Origin: a virus
Length of the DNA stretch: 31,204 nt
Virus record (IMG/VR): IMGVR_UViG_3300042691_016984
Location: 1-31,204 of that record
Reading direction: 5' to 3' (one strand)
Shown: one piece after another, positions 22,900 through 30,148 of the stretch
How positions within the stretch are numbered: position 1 is the first letter of the stretch
How the letters are laid out: each line of letters opens with the position of its first letter
Notes under the pieces: generated by a model
What the model was told of the DNA's origin: nothing
Seen by the model: the letters and a program-made list of their open reading frames with translations, nothing else
Databases searched by the model: none
Position numbers and translations under genes: made by a program

Positions 22900-23110
22900 T
22901 TTCTTGTTCTGTTGTGGTTGTGGTTTCTGCTGTTTCTTGTCCCCCTGCAGGGACGAAGACTTCGACGACATCGTGGAATGCTCCCTCGTGGAATGTCTGA
23001 CCACCCGACCGGATGCACGCCCTGGGGGGCGCCATCTCGGTGAGTGCTGAGAGTGCTGCGATGGGGACGGGGCAGATTAGTTGCGCCCAGATGGTTTCCT
23101 CGCTGCTCAT
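22892..23110 (-). CDS. Small hypothetical protein with a good ribosome site
   Basis: 72 residues: SSEETIWAQLICPVPIAALS, ALTEMAPPRACIRSGGQTFH, EGAFHDVVEVFVPAGGQE, and a Thr/Glu tail. GGAGG lies seven bases before the ATG at 23110, which overlaps the stop of the HTH gene (ATGA). I recognise no family. The low-complexity tail overlaps the possible longer form of the next gene. Confidence 0.62.
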   Translation of the reverse strand: MSSEETIWAQLICPVPIAALSALTEMAPPRACIRSGGQTFHEGAFHDVVEVFVPAGGQETAETTTTTEQENG

Positions 23111-23307
23111 GGGTGTACCTCCTCTCTCTGCGCAAACTCCCAACTCTCCACGTCCTCAAGCCGGTAGCGAACCGGCCCCCTCTTCCCAGCCAGGCGGATG
23201 TACGTAGGACCAATCCTGCGTGTTCGCCAGTTCGCCAACGTGCCCAAAGCAATCTGCAACCTGTCCGACAACTGCTCAGGCGTGAGCCAAATGAGACTAG
23301 TTTTCAT
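23107..23307 (-). CDS. Small helix-turn-helix (excisionase/AlpA-like) DNA-binding protein
   Basis: 66 residues in the winged-helix HTH_17/MerR-like layout: LTPEQLSDRLQIALGTLANW (8-27) forms the HTH, RRIGPTYIRLAGKRGPVRYR the wing, and LEDVESWEFAQREEVHP the last helix. Proteins of this type act as excisionases or small activators. No integrase gene is visible in the window, so a regulatory or DNA-architectural role is equally possible. It lies between ERF and the coiled-coil gene. Confidence 0.8.
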   Translation of the reverse strand: MKTSLIWLTPEQLSDRLQIALGTLANWRTRRIGPTYIRLAGKRGPVRYRLEDVESWEFAQREEVHP

Positions 23308-23331
23308 GGTCGTATAGATGTGGGTGGGGCC

Positions 23332-24147
23332 CTAGAAAGGCCCCGATTCGTCTGCCTGCTGATCCCCAAACGGCACGTCGTCCTGCTGCTCCGGTGCGGG
23401 TGCCGGTGCTGCCTCTGCTGCTGGTGCTGGTGCTGCCTCTGGCGTGCTGCGTAGCTTCGCCATTGCCGACTTCACTTTCGACGGCACGGTCCCCTTGCTG
23501 GCAAGCGCCGCCTTGCGTTCGTCTTTCGCTTTGATGAGCTCGGCGATGCCTGCGTCGTCGCCCAGTGCGTCTGCCGCGTTGTACGCGTCGGTGTACACAG
23601 CTTTGAGCACGTCCACGTTCTCAGCCTTGCGGATTGCCGTCAGCGCCTCGTCGAGGTTGAACGGGCGTCCCTGAGGTGCCGGCTCGGGTTCTGTCGCGTC
23701 AGGCCGGCGGATGGTCACCTGTTTGCGAGGTTGGGTTGCGGCGTTGCCGTCGTCGTCGTCCTGGACGATGCCAACCATCGCGGCGAGAGCGTAGCGGCGA
23801 GCGTAGGTCACCGCGGACCCGACTCCCTGCGCATCGGGCTTCGACACCGGGATGGTGAAGGTGCTCTGAATCCACTCGCCAGACTCGTGAGCGAGGATGG
23901 TGGTGAGCTCGATGGTTTTGTCGCCAATCTCCCCGGGCGTCTGGATCACTGCCAGTCCGTTGCTGGCAAGGGGTTCGCGGCACGCGTCCCACACACCGGC
24001 GAGGTCCGCGTACCGGGACCGGAAGTGGGGATTCACGCTGTCTTTGAGTGCGGCACGCATTGCCCCCTGCGCTTTTGCGAGGGAACCTGCGAGTTTTGCG
24101 ATGCTGTCTGATGCCTTTAACATGCTTTTTTCTGTTGTTTTTGTCAT
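23332..24147 (-). CDS. erf: ERF-family single-strand annealing protein
   Basis: 271 residues. The N-terminal ERF domain (about 15-130) shows IAKLAGSLAKAQGAMRAALK, NPHFRSRYADLAGVWDACRE, LASNGLAVIQTPGEIGDKTI, and VGSAVTYARRYALAAMVGIV. It pairs complementary single strands after exonuclease resection, and the partner exonuclease gene lies directly upstream. The tail is Ala/Pro-rich, then acidic, containing DDVPFGDQQ, which resembles the acidic tip bacterial SSBs use to recruit partners. The start at 24147 has no Shine-Dalgarno; an ATG at 24123 is an alternative. Confidence 0.92.
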   Translation of the reverse strand: MTKTTEKSMLKASDSIAKLAGSLAKAQGAMRAALKDSVNPHFRSRYADLAGVWDACREPLASNGLAVIQTPGEIGDKTIELTTILAHESGEWIQSTFTIPVSKPDAQGVGSAVTYARRYALAAMVGIVQDDDDGNAATQPRKQVTIRRPDATEPEPAPQGRPFNLDEALTAIRKAENVDVLKAVYTDAYNAADALGDDAGIAELIKAKDERKAALASKGTVPSKVKSAMAKLRSTPEAAPAPAAEAAPAPAPEQQDDVPFGDQQADESGPF

Positions 24148-24157
24148 TGCTGCTTAA

Positions 24158-25081
24158 CTACTTGCTGCTTTTCTTCGCGTTCACGCGGAAGTTCCGATAC
24201 GCCTGGCGAACGAACGCCGGCACCTCCTTGGCCTCGATCATCCCCGCAGAGATGGACCACCCCGGTCCAATCACCTTCTCGGCAGTGCCGATGCGGGTGA
24301 GGAGTTGAGCCTTCAGAGAATCCTTAATGTCCTCGAGCGACTTGATGTTGCTCGACACCTCACGGTAGCGGGACACCAGGTCGTCGGTTTCAATGTCACC
24401 GGTCGCATCGACGACCTCGCCGGGGTTGGCACGTGCGTGGAGTTTCGCCACCACGTTGGCGTCCTCGGGGTAGTGAGGTTCGGGCGCCACACTTGATTCG
24501 ATGCTCGCCCAGAACCGAGCGACCTCGTCGAGGATTTGCGCATGCACCTCGGGGTCGGCCTTGCGGATGCAGTACTTGATGGTGTTGCCGGCGACGAGCG
24601 CCGCAATCACGCCCCACGACCGGCCCGTCACCAGCAACTGGTGTTGGAGTTGAAGCTCGATGTGAGCGGGGGCTTCGACCACGCCGTCCTCGTCGCTCCA
24701 TTTGTCGCGAAACACGAGGAAGTCCACGTTTTTAATCTCGAGCAGGCCGGGACCGTCTTCGTGCCCGAGAATCTCGAAATCAAACGAGGAACCGATGCGG
24801 CGTTCGTCGATGCGGGAGTAGACGTTGCGAGCACGCACGTCCCAACCCATGTCCTCGGCGATGCCGCGTGCAATCGCATCCTGCAGGCGATTGCCCCAGC
24901 GCATGCGCTCGTTCTCTTCCACCGTGTCACTGAGTCCGCCGGTCTTCTGGTGCCAGAGTTGGAGGCGCGTCTTGTACGGACTGAGTTCGAACAAAGCGGC
25001 CACGTCCGTTGATGTGATGTCCTTGCCGCGGAGGGCAAGCCAGGCTTCCCGGTCTGTCGGGAGTATGTTGGTCGTTTTCAT
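24158..25081 (-). CDS. YqaJ/lambda-exonuclease-type recombination nuclease
   Basis: 307 residues. The PD-(D/E)xK core is visible: WLALRGKDITSTDVAALFEL near the start, MRWGNRLQDAIARGIAEDMG (the acidic helix), SSFDFEILGHEDGPGLLEIK (catalytic Asp and E-x-K, about 97-116), and AHIELQLQHQLLVTGRSWGV (the Q-rich helix). It degrades one strand of duplex ends so that ERF can anneal. First gene of the leftward operon. Its leader holds an inverted-repeat operator 9 bases before the ATG and a candidate promoter. Confidence 0.92.
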   Translation of the reverse strand: MKTTNILPTDREAWLALRGKDITSTDVAALFELSPYKTRLQLWHQKTGGLSDTVEENERMRWGNRLQDAIARGIAEDMGWDVRARNVYSRIDERRIGSSFDFEILGHEDGPGLLEIKNVDFLVFRDKWSDEDGVVEAPAHIELQLQHQLLVTGRSWGVIAALVAGNTIKYCIRKADPEVHAQILDEVARFWASIESSVAPEPHYPEDANVVAKLHARANPGEVVDATGDIETDDLVSRYREVSSNIKSLEDIKDSLKAQLLTRIGTAEKVIGPGWSISAGMIEAKEVPAFVRQAYRNFRVNAKKSSK

Positions 25082-25089
25082 GTGTGTTG

Positions 25090-25106
25090 ATGTTGTCGTT
25101 TTGACA
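25090..25106. promoter_or_regulatory. Putative operator copy 3 (GTTGTCGTTTTGACAAC)
   Basis: Perfect 6-5-6 inverted repeat with variant arms (GTTGTC/GACAAC). It lies between the candidate promoter and the exonuclease start. Confidence 0.6.
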
Positions 25107-25116
25107 ACGGGATGGA

Positions 25117-25169
25117 CGCTAATACCAAGGGCATTCGGTGGTCAAGTAGGTTTGCGTGATTTTTTGTGG
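25117..25169 (-). promoter_or_regulatory. Candidate early promoter of exonuclease operon with shared box
   Basis: On the minus strand TTGACC (25138-25143) and TATTAG (25117-25122) are 15 bases apart, a little short for a sigma70-type promoter. Upstream lies the box CGTGATTTTTTGTGGGA (25153-25169), shared with the 21503 operon. The operator at 25090-25106 would sit just after the transcription start. Confidence 0.5.
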
Positions 25170-25249
25170 GACTTAGAGAGACTTACAGGAATCTCCTGAT
25201 GCATCGTGCTACAGATTAAGCACTTGTATAACCATTCAGCATCTGCCTG

Positions 25250-25278
25250 TTGCACTCCGTTGCGACACCAGCAACAAT
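25250..25278 (+). promoter_or_regulatory. Candidate promoter of the Cro-like gene, leaderless
   Basis: TTGCAC (25250-25255), a 17-base spacer, and AACAAT (25273-25278). The ATG begins six bases after the -10, so the mRNA would start at or next to the start codon. The spacer contains operator copy 4, which fits autorepression. Confidence 0.5.
25259..25275. promoter_or_regulatory. Putative operator copy 4 (GTTGCGACACCAGCAAC)
   Basis: 6-5-6 inverted repeat with one mismatched arm position, lying between the -35 and -10 elements of the rightward promoter. Confidence 0.6.
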
Positions 25279-25284
25279 GTTTGC

Positions 25285-25593
25285 ATGACCTCTGCTGACA
25301 TCGTCATCGCCCGTTTCGGTGGGATTCGTGCAACCGCACGAGCACTGCGCATTCACGCTTCATCGGTGCTGCGCTGGAAACGCTCGGGCACCGTGCCTAT
25401 TAGACGTTGGAACGCACTGCTTTCCGCAGCGCAGCGCAACGCAGTTCCGCTCGAGGTCACCGACCTTCTCCCCAACATTTCTGTTGCGGATAACGCAACA
25501 CGTGATACGAGTGCGGCATGCAACTCCGCGACTACCAGTTCGACCTCCTCGACCGGACCCGTCGTTCTCTCGCCAGTCATCGGCGAACCCTGA
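25285..25593 (+). CDS. Cro-like HTH transcriptional regulator
   Basis: 102 residues. ADIVIARFGGIRATARALRI (4-23), HASSVLRWKRSGTVPIRRWN and a helix ending EVTDLLP form a small Cro/YdaS-type helix-turn-helix: 'FGG..A.AR.L......V..WK.SG.IP..RW..L'. The first 63 residues are the regulator; the Ser/Thr-rich tail overlaps the helicase gene by 76 bases and may be unimportant. It stands at the divergent point between leftward and rightward operons, and all five inverted-repeat operators flank genes it could control. No ribosome site; likely leaderless. Confidence 0.8.
   Translation: MTSADIVIARFGGIRATARALRIHASSVLRWKRSGTVPIRRWNALLSAAQRNAVPLEVTDLLPNISVADNATRDTSAACNSATTSSTSSTGPVVLSPVIGEP
25483..25499. 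promoter_or_regulatory. Putative operator copy 5 (GTTGCGGATAACGCAAC)
   Basis: Perfect inverted repeat, identical to copy 1 in reverse orientation. It lies 18 bases before the helicase ATG and inside the regulator gene, where it codes VADNAT, the same peptide as in the 17622-17855 gene. Confidence 0.65.
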
Positions 25594-26924
25594 TGGTATG
25601 CCCCACGGGTGGGGGTAAGACCGTGATGTTCTGCTACATGGCACAACGTGCCGTGGCCCGTGGTGGACGCGTGGTGATTCTCGTGCATCGGGACGAGCTC
25701 ATCGACCAAGTCGCCGGCACCTTACATCGGTTCAACGTCCCCTGCACCTTCGTGGCGCCTGGTCGTAAGTACAGGCACAACATCCCCGTCGTCGTCGCCT
25801 CGGTGTTCGCGCTCAAGAACAGGCTGGATGTCGTTCACTCCCCGACACTTGTCATTGTGGACGAAGCGCACCACGCCACCGCGAAATCCTCGTGGGGCCG
25901 CGTGCTCAACACGTGGGCAGCATCAAAGGTTGTCGGTGTGACAGCAACGCCGCAACGCTTGTCGGGCGAGGGGCTTAACGAGTTGTTCGACGATATGGTC
26001 GTGGGACCCACCACTGCGGATCTCATCGAGGCGGGGCACCTCTCCTCATACGAGTATTTCTGCCCGTCAGAGGTAGATTTGAGCGGTGTTGGGTTTGCGA
26101 TGGGCGACTTCAACAAGCACGACCTCGACACCATGATGAACAAACCCGGCATAACGGGTTCAGCGGTCGAGCACTACCGCAAACTCGCTGACGGCAAACG
26201 TGCGGTGATTTTCTGCGTGAGCCTCAAACACTGCGCCGCGGTGCGCGATCAGTACCTCGCAGCAGGCTACCGTGCTGAGATCATCGACGGCACGATGGAC
26301 AAACTCGCACGACGCTCTCTCGTCCAACGCTTTGCCTCTGGCGGACTCGACCAGTTGGTGTCGTGCGACGTGGTGTCGGAGGGGTTCGACCTGCCTGCCA
26401 TCGAGGTGGTGCAGATGCTGCGCCCGACCGCATCGACCTCGCTCTGCCTCCAGCAGTGGGGCCGAGGACTTCGCACGTTCGCCGGTAAGACCCACGCCAT
26501 CATCCTAGATCACGTCGGTAACTGCCGGCGCCACATGTTCCCCGACTCCGACAGGGAGTGGACGCTCGAGGGGAAGAAGCGCAAGAAGAAGGACGCGGAA
26601 GCCAAGATCGCAATCCGCCTCTGCCCCGTGTGTTTCCGCGCACTCCCCGGGGGCACTCCGGTTTGCGGGTGCGGTCACCGGTTCGCACCTCAACCGCGGG
26701 AGGTTGAGCAGAAGCAGGGTGAGCTCGTGAAGGTATCGGCTCAGATGAAGCTTGCCCTGCAGGCACAACGGAAGCAGGAGCAAAGCAGTGCGAAGACATA
26801 CGAGGATCTCGTCGCACTTGGTCAATCTCGTGGGTATCGTTTCCCACGCGAGTGGGCTCAGAAGATTCTGGCCTCACGTAAAACGAGAACAAGAAGCAGA
26901 ACAACAACATCATGGCATCACTAA
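25518..26924 (+). CDS. SF2 DEAH-type helicase with zinc-finger end
   Basis: 468 residues: Q-motif-like LRDYQ at the start, Walker A CPTGGGKT (28-35), DEAH in VIVDEAHH (113-119 region), TAT (142-144), and QQWGRGLRTF (312-321) as motif VI. After the helicase core comes a four-cysteine cluster (CPVC at 369-372, CGC at 383-385) and a charged tail. Phage proteins of this type unwind DNA or remodel forks in replication or recombination. The last 13 bases overlap the SSB start. Confidence 0.92.
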   Translation: MQLRDYQFDLLDRTRRSLASHRRTLMVCPTGGGKTVMFCYMAQRAVARGGRVVILVHRDELIDQVAGTLHRFNVPCTFVAPGRKYRHNIPVVVASVFALKNRLDVVHSPTLVIVDEAHHATAKSSWGRVLNTWAASKVVGVTATPQRLSGEGLNELFDDMVVGPTTADLIEAGHLSSYEYFCPSEVDLSGVGFAMGDFNKHDLDTMMNKPGITGSAVEHYRKLADGKRAVIFCVSLKHCAAVRDQYLAAGYRAEIIDGTMDKLARRSLVQRFASGGLDQLVSCDVVSEGFDLPAIEVVQMLRPTASTSLCLQQWGRGLRTFAGKTHAIILDHVGNCRRHMFPDSDREWTLEGKKRKKKDAEAKIAIRLCPVCFRALPGGTPVCGCGHRFAPQPREVEQKQGELVKVSAQMKLALQAQRKQEQSSAKTYEDLVALGQSRGYRFPREWAQKILASRKTRTRSRTTTSWHH

Positions 26925-27289
26925 ACAAAGTCCTCCTCATGGGTAACTTAACCCGCGACCCAGAGACAAAACACACACCGAAAGGAACCGCAGTCACTCA
27001 GATGTCGATTGCAATCAACCGCAACTACACGACGGAAGGCGGAGACAAGAAAGAGGAGGTCACGTATGTGGACATTGAAGCGTGGGGCAGGTTGGCAGAG
27101 AACTGCGCAGAACACCTGTCGAAGGGGAAACAGATTTTCGTCGAAGGCCGGCTCAAGCTGGACACTTGGGAAGACAAGCAGACCGGGGAGAAGAAATCCC
27201 GTCTTCGCGTTGCCGCTGACGCGGTGCAGTTCCTCTCGCCGAGAGAGTCGTCGCAGCAATCCTCCTCACGCCCACGTCGTGATTTCTGA
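26912..27289 (+). CDS. ssb: Single-stranded DNA-binding protein
   Basis: 125 residues with a full OB-fold of the bacterial SSB type: LNKVLLMGNLTRDPETKHTP, QMSIAINRNYTTEGGDKKEE, VTYVDIEAWGRLAENCAEHL, GKQIFVEGRLKLDTWEDKQT. The tail is short, Ser/Gln/Arg-rich and ends RPRRDF rather than the usual acidic DDDIPF tip, so partner recruitment through the tip may be lost. It overlaps the helicase gene before it and the nuclease gene after it. Confidence 0.95.
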   Translation: MASLNKVLLMGNLTRDPETKHTPKGTAVTQMSIAINRNYTTEGGDKKEEVTYVDIEAWGRLAENCAEHLSKGKQIFVEGRLKLDTWEDKQTGEKKSRLRVAADAVQFLSPRESSQQSSSRPRRDF

Positions 27290-27587
27290 GACGCGGATTC
27301 AAAGTGAGATCCAGTTGGCCGCGTCCCGAGTTGGGGCGCGGCTATGGAGGAACCAAGTCGGCAAGTATGAGTTGGCCGACGGACGGTGGCTTTCATCGGG
27401 ACTCTGCGTTGGGTCTTCGGATCTCATCGGCATCACGCCTGACGGACGCTTCCTCGCGGTGGAAGTGAAGCGCCCGGGGAAAACCGCAACACCCGAACAA
27501 CGCGCCTTCGTCTCGCTTGTGCGAGCGATGGGAGGCGTGGCCGGGGTGTGCCACTCGGTCGAGGAGTTCCTCGCCTTGTTGGCTTAG
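27279..27587 (+). CDS. VRR-NUC-type nuclease
   Basis: About 102 residues from a GTG at 27279, overlapping the SSB end. A PD-(D/E)xK fold of the VRR-NUC kind: SEIQLAASRVGARLWRNQVG, GSSDLIGITPDGRFLAVEVK (Asp and E-x-K), then PEQRAFVSLVRAMGGVAGVC and VEEFLALL. Stand-alone viral VRR-NUC proteins cut branched DNA or Holliday-like junctions. A longer frame begins inside ssb, but its extra residues are Arg/Ser-rich shadow. Confidence 0.85.
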   Translation: MISETRIQSEIQLAASRVGARLWRNQVGKYELADGRWLSSGLCVGSSDLIGITPDGRFLAVEVKRPGKTATPEQRAFVSLVRAMGGVAGVCHSVEEFLALLA

Positions 27588-27615
27588 TTGGCCAAACAAA
27601 ACACACACACGGAGG

Positions 27616-29766
27616 ATGAAACGAGACTTCAAATCATTGCGAACGGACCTGCTGACCCGCGCACGCGGACTCCTGCAGGAGTGGTTTCCTGAGGGCCGAT
27701 TCCACGGACACGAGTTCGTGGTCGGCAACCTGTCGGGCGAAAAGGGTGACTCCCTCTCAGTCAATGTAAACACGGGCGTCTGGAGCGACTTCGCCGGCGG
27801 GGACAAGGGGTCGGACCTCATTGCCCTGTACGCAGCAAAGCATGGGTGTTCAATGTCCGAGGCTTACGATGCAATCGCCGGGACAAACTACATCCCGAAC
27901 AACACCCCGCCCCCACCGATACCCAAGAAAGCAACGCTCGGACTGCCACCGGAGGGCAACAAGCCGGCGCTCTTCATCCACAAGGTACACGGCAAACCCA
28001 CCTGCGTCTGGACGTACAAGACTGCTGACGGGAAGCTCATCGGGTACATCGCACGGCACGACCCGCGTGGCGCTCGCAAACAGTTCATCCCCTGGTTCTA
28101 CGACACCGAGAAGCAGGCGTGGGTGAACCAGATGATCGAGGACTCTCGTCCCCTCTACGGGCTCGAACTGCTCAACCAGAACCCCGGCAAGCCGGCGATG
28201 GTCGTCGAAGGCGAGAAGGCCGCGGACGCAGCACGTGCGCTCGCCGGTCACCACTACGTCGTCGTGTCATGGCCCGGTGGAGCGCAGGCCATCCACAAGG
28301 TGGACTGGTCGCCAATCCACGGGCGCCGGCTCTTCTTGTGGCCCGACAACGACGCGCCAGGCATCCAGTGCATGGACGCTATCGCAGAGATGCTTGCCGA
28401 CAGGGTGGCTGAGATCAAGATACTGCGCCCAGAGGGGCAACCGGAGAAGTGGGACGCTGCGGACGCGATGAACTCGGGCTGGACGTGGGACGCTCTGCGC
28501 ATGTGGGCGAAGGACAAGATCCGCACGTTCGACCCACCGACCACCGAAGCGAAAGCGGTATCAAAGGCAGTCGCCCGGGACAGCAGCATCAAGGGACTGC
28601 AAGACCTCTGGGAGCAACTCGGTCTTGAGATTGGCGGGTCGATGCGACCACACGCAAATCTGGACAACCTCTGCAAGATTCTCGAGGGGTACGAACCGCT
28701 CGCCGGCGTGGTCTGGTACGACGAGTTTAAGGAGAAGATTCTGACCTCGTGGGACACCGATGCGCGGGAGTGGAACGACGCGGACGACCTGCGTCTCACC
28801 CGCCTCATGCAGTCGCAACTTGGCATCCCCAAGGTGAGCGTGCAGGGGGTCCACGATGCCGTCGTGCTGGTCGCCCAGACTCGCGTGAGGAACGAGGTGA
28901 AGGAGTGGCTCGACCGATTGCGATGGGATGGCGAGTCGCGTTTGCGTCTCCTCCTGCCGGATGGGTTCGGTACGCCCCAGGACGAGTACCACCGCATGGT
29001 TGGGCAGTGCTGGCTTATCTCAATGGTCGCACGCATCTACCGACCGGGTTGCAAGGTGGACACCATGCCAATCTTTGAGGGAGCGCAGGGTGCGGGGAAG
29101 AGCACTGCACTGCGGGTGCTCGGTGGGGCGTGGTTCACCGAGTGCCACGAGAGCGTCACGTCGAAGGACTTCTACGGGGTGCTGAAAGGAGCGTGGCTTG
29201 TCGAGATCAGCGAGATGCACTCGTTCAACAAGACGGAGGTCGAGCGCATCAAGGGGGTAATCTCCTGCCAGGTTGACCGGTATCGCGCCCCCTACGGCAG
29301 GAACGCCGAGGACCATCCCCGCCGCTCCGTGTTCGCCGGCACGACGAACCGTGACGACTGGAACCGTGACGAGACGGGAGCCCGACGCTTCTGGGCAGTC
29401 GCGTGCGGCGCCATCAACCTCGAGTTCCTCGCGACCGAGCGGGACCAGTTGTTTGCGGAAGCAGTCTACCTGTTCAAGCGGGGCATGCCGTGGTGGAACG
29501 TCCCAGCGGATGAGGCAGCGGCACAAGCCGAACTGCGCCGGCCCGAAGACACGTGGGAGGAGGCACTGCGTGACGGGCTCGACGACGACAAGGCATACAC
29601 CACAAAGGAGATTCTCTGCGGCGCTCTGGGGATTGAGGTCGGCAAGCACGACCGGCGCATGGAACAGCGTATCGCCGCGGCACTGCGAGTGCTCGGATGG
29701 CGTCCATCAATAGCTAAGTCATTCGACCGCAAATCAATCCGCGTATGGAAAAAGACACAGGCTTAA
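27616..29766 (+). CDS. Primase-helicase: Toprim primase fused to VapE/VirE-type ATPase
   Basis: 716 residues. N-terminal primase-like part (VNTGVWSDFAGGDKGSDLIA, about 52-71), Toprim domain with MVVEGEKAADAARALAG (about 195-211) and LWPDNDAPG (about 240-248), and a linker. A C-terminal helicase-like domain carries Walker A FEGAQGAGKSTALRVLGG (about 487-504) and Walker B-like WLVEISEM, ending in a VapE-type tail with TTNRDDWNRDETGARRFWAV. It primes and unwinds at the phage fork. A GGAGG abuts the ATG at 27616, unusually close; an upstream in-frame start reads as shadow. Confidence 0.9.
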   Translation: MKRDFKSLRTDLLTRARGLLQEWFPEGRFHGHEFVVGNLSGEKGDSLSVNVNTGVWSDFAGGDKGSDLIALYAAKHGCSMSEAYDAIAGTNYIPNNTPPPPIPKKATLGLPPEGNKPALFIHKVHGKPTCVWTYKTADGKLIGYIARHDPRGARKQFIPWFYDTEKQAWVNQMIEDSRPLYGLELLNQNPGKPAMVVEGEKAADAARALAGHHYVVVSWPGGAQAIHKVDWSPIHGRRLFLWPDNDAPGIQCMDAIAEMLADRVAEIKILRPEGQPEKWDAADAMNSGWTWDALRMWAKDKIRTFDPPTTEAKAVSKAVARDSSIKGLQDLWEQLGLEIGGSMRPHANLDNLCKILEGYEPLAGVVWYDEFKEKILTSWDTDAREWNDADDLRLTRLMQSQLGIPKVSVQGVHDAVVLVAQTRVRNEVKEWLDRLRWDGESRLRLLLPDGFGTPQDEYHRMVGQCWLISMVARIYRPGCKVDTMPIFEGAQGAGKSTALRVLGGAWFTECHESVTSKDFYGVLKGAWLVEISEMHSFNKTEVERIKGVISCQVDRYRAPYGRNAEDHPRRSVFAGTTNRDDWNRDETGARRFWAVACGAINLEFLATERDQLFAEAVYLFKRGMPWWNVPADEAAAQAELRRPEDTWEEALRDGLDDDKAYTTKEILCGALGIEVGKHDRRMEQRIAAALRVLGWRPSIAKSFDRKSIRVWKKTQA

Positions 29767-29972
29767 GGCCGCTTGACCGAGACGACCCCGGCATCCCGAT
29801 GGAGTGGTTCCGCGAGCTCAACTTCAAATGCACCAAGTGGCTACGCGCCCGTGGCCTTTACTACGACACCGGCGAGTGGCGCGAGCAACTCAGCAGGCGC
29901 ATGAACGCCGAAAGGATTGTCCGTCAGGCGACAAAGCTCGACGACTTTGTTGACGGGCTTGGACGAGACTGA
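29745..29972 (+). CDS. Small hypothetical protein after primase-helicase
   Basis: 75 residues, charged and helical: GIPMEWFRELNFKCTKWLRA, RGLYYDTGEWREQLSRRMNA, RQATKLDDFVDGL. It overlaps the primase-helicase end by 22 bases. No family recognised. Last gene of the rightward replication operon. Confidence 0.68.
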   Translation: MEKDTGLRPLDRDDPGIPMEWFRELNFKCTKWLRARGLYYDTGEWREQLSRRMNAERIVRQATKLDDFVDGLGRD

Positions 29973-29979
29973 AAGGATT

Positions 29980-30079
29980 TGGGTATTGCAGCATGGTGCG
30001 CAGGGAGATCCTGCGTCAGGGTCGCTGACCCCGCATGAAACACTGCCTTTCCCGCCGAGGTGAGTAACCTCGGAACCGA
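29980..30079 (+). ncRNA. Candidate structured RNA (three perfect hairpins)
   Basis: The gap 29973-30148 has no credible gene. Three perfect inverted repeats follow one another: CGCAGG-GAGAT-CCTGCG (29999-30015), GGGTC-GCT-GACCC (30019-30031), and CCGAGGT-GAGTA-ACCTCGG (30055-30073). A strong terminator comes right after. That is the layout of a small RNA or a structured 3' end. I tested a tRNA fold: the first hairpin could be an anticodon arm, but it lacks the U before the anticodon and no T-arm forms. Confidence 0.45.
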
Positions 30080-30121
30080 CGCCGCTCGAGGTTGTGTGTT
30101 CCTCGAGCGGCGTTTCTTTTT
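30080..30121 (+). terminator. Rho-independent terminator before lysis genes
   Basis: CGCCGCTCGAGG (30080-30091) pairs perfectly with CCTCGAGCGGCG (30101-30112) over a nine-base loop, followed by TTTCTTTTT. The stem is also symmetric on the minus strand, but only the plus side has a T-run. Confidence 0.95.
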
Positions 30122-30142
30122 GCTACCCAGTTGCTACCCAGT
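30121..30142. repeat. Tandem 11-bp repeat
   Basis: TGCTACCCAGT occurs twice head to tail, between the terminator and the first lysis-region gene. Perhaps a binding site; no known motif. Confidence 0.9.
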
Positions 30143-30148
30143 TCTGAC

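Noticed and set aside
22899-23004. Longer N-terminus for the coiled-coil gene at 22558
   Set aside because: The extra Lys/Gln/Ser-rich residues coincide with the preceding gene, and the start at 22899 joins that gene's stop neatly.
25483-25499. Attachment-site core shared with 17635-17651
   Set aside because: No integrase is visible, and the word belongs to a five-member inverted-repeat set better explained as operators.
29981-30050. Possible tRNA
   Set aside because: A five-pair stem with a seven-base loop exists, but the base before the anticodon is not U, there is no T-arm, and acceptor ends do not pair.
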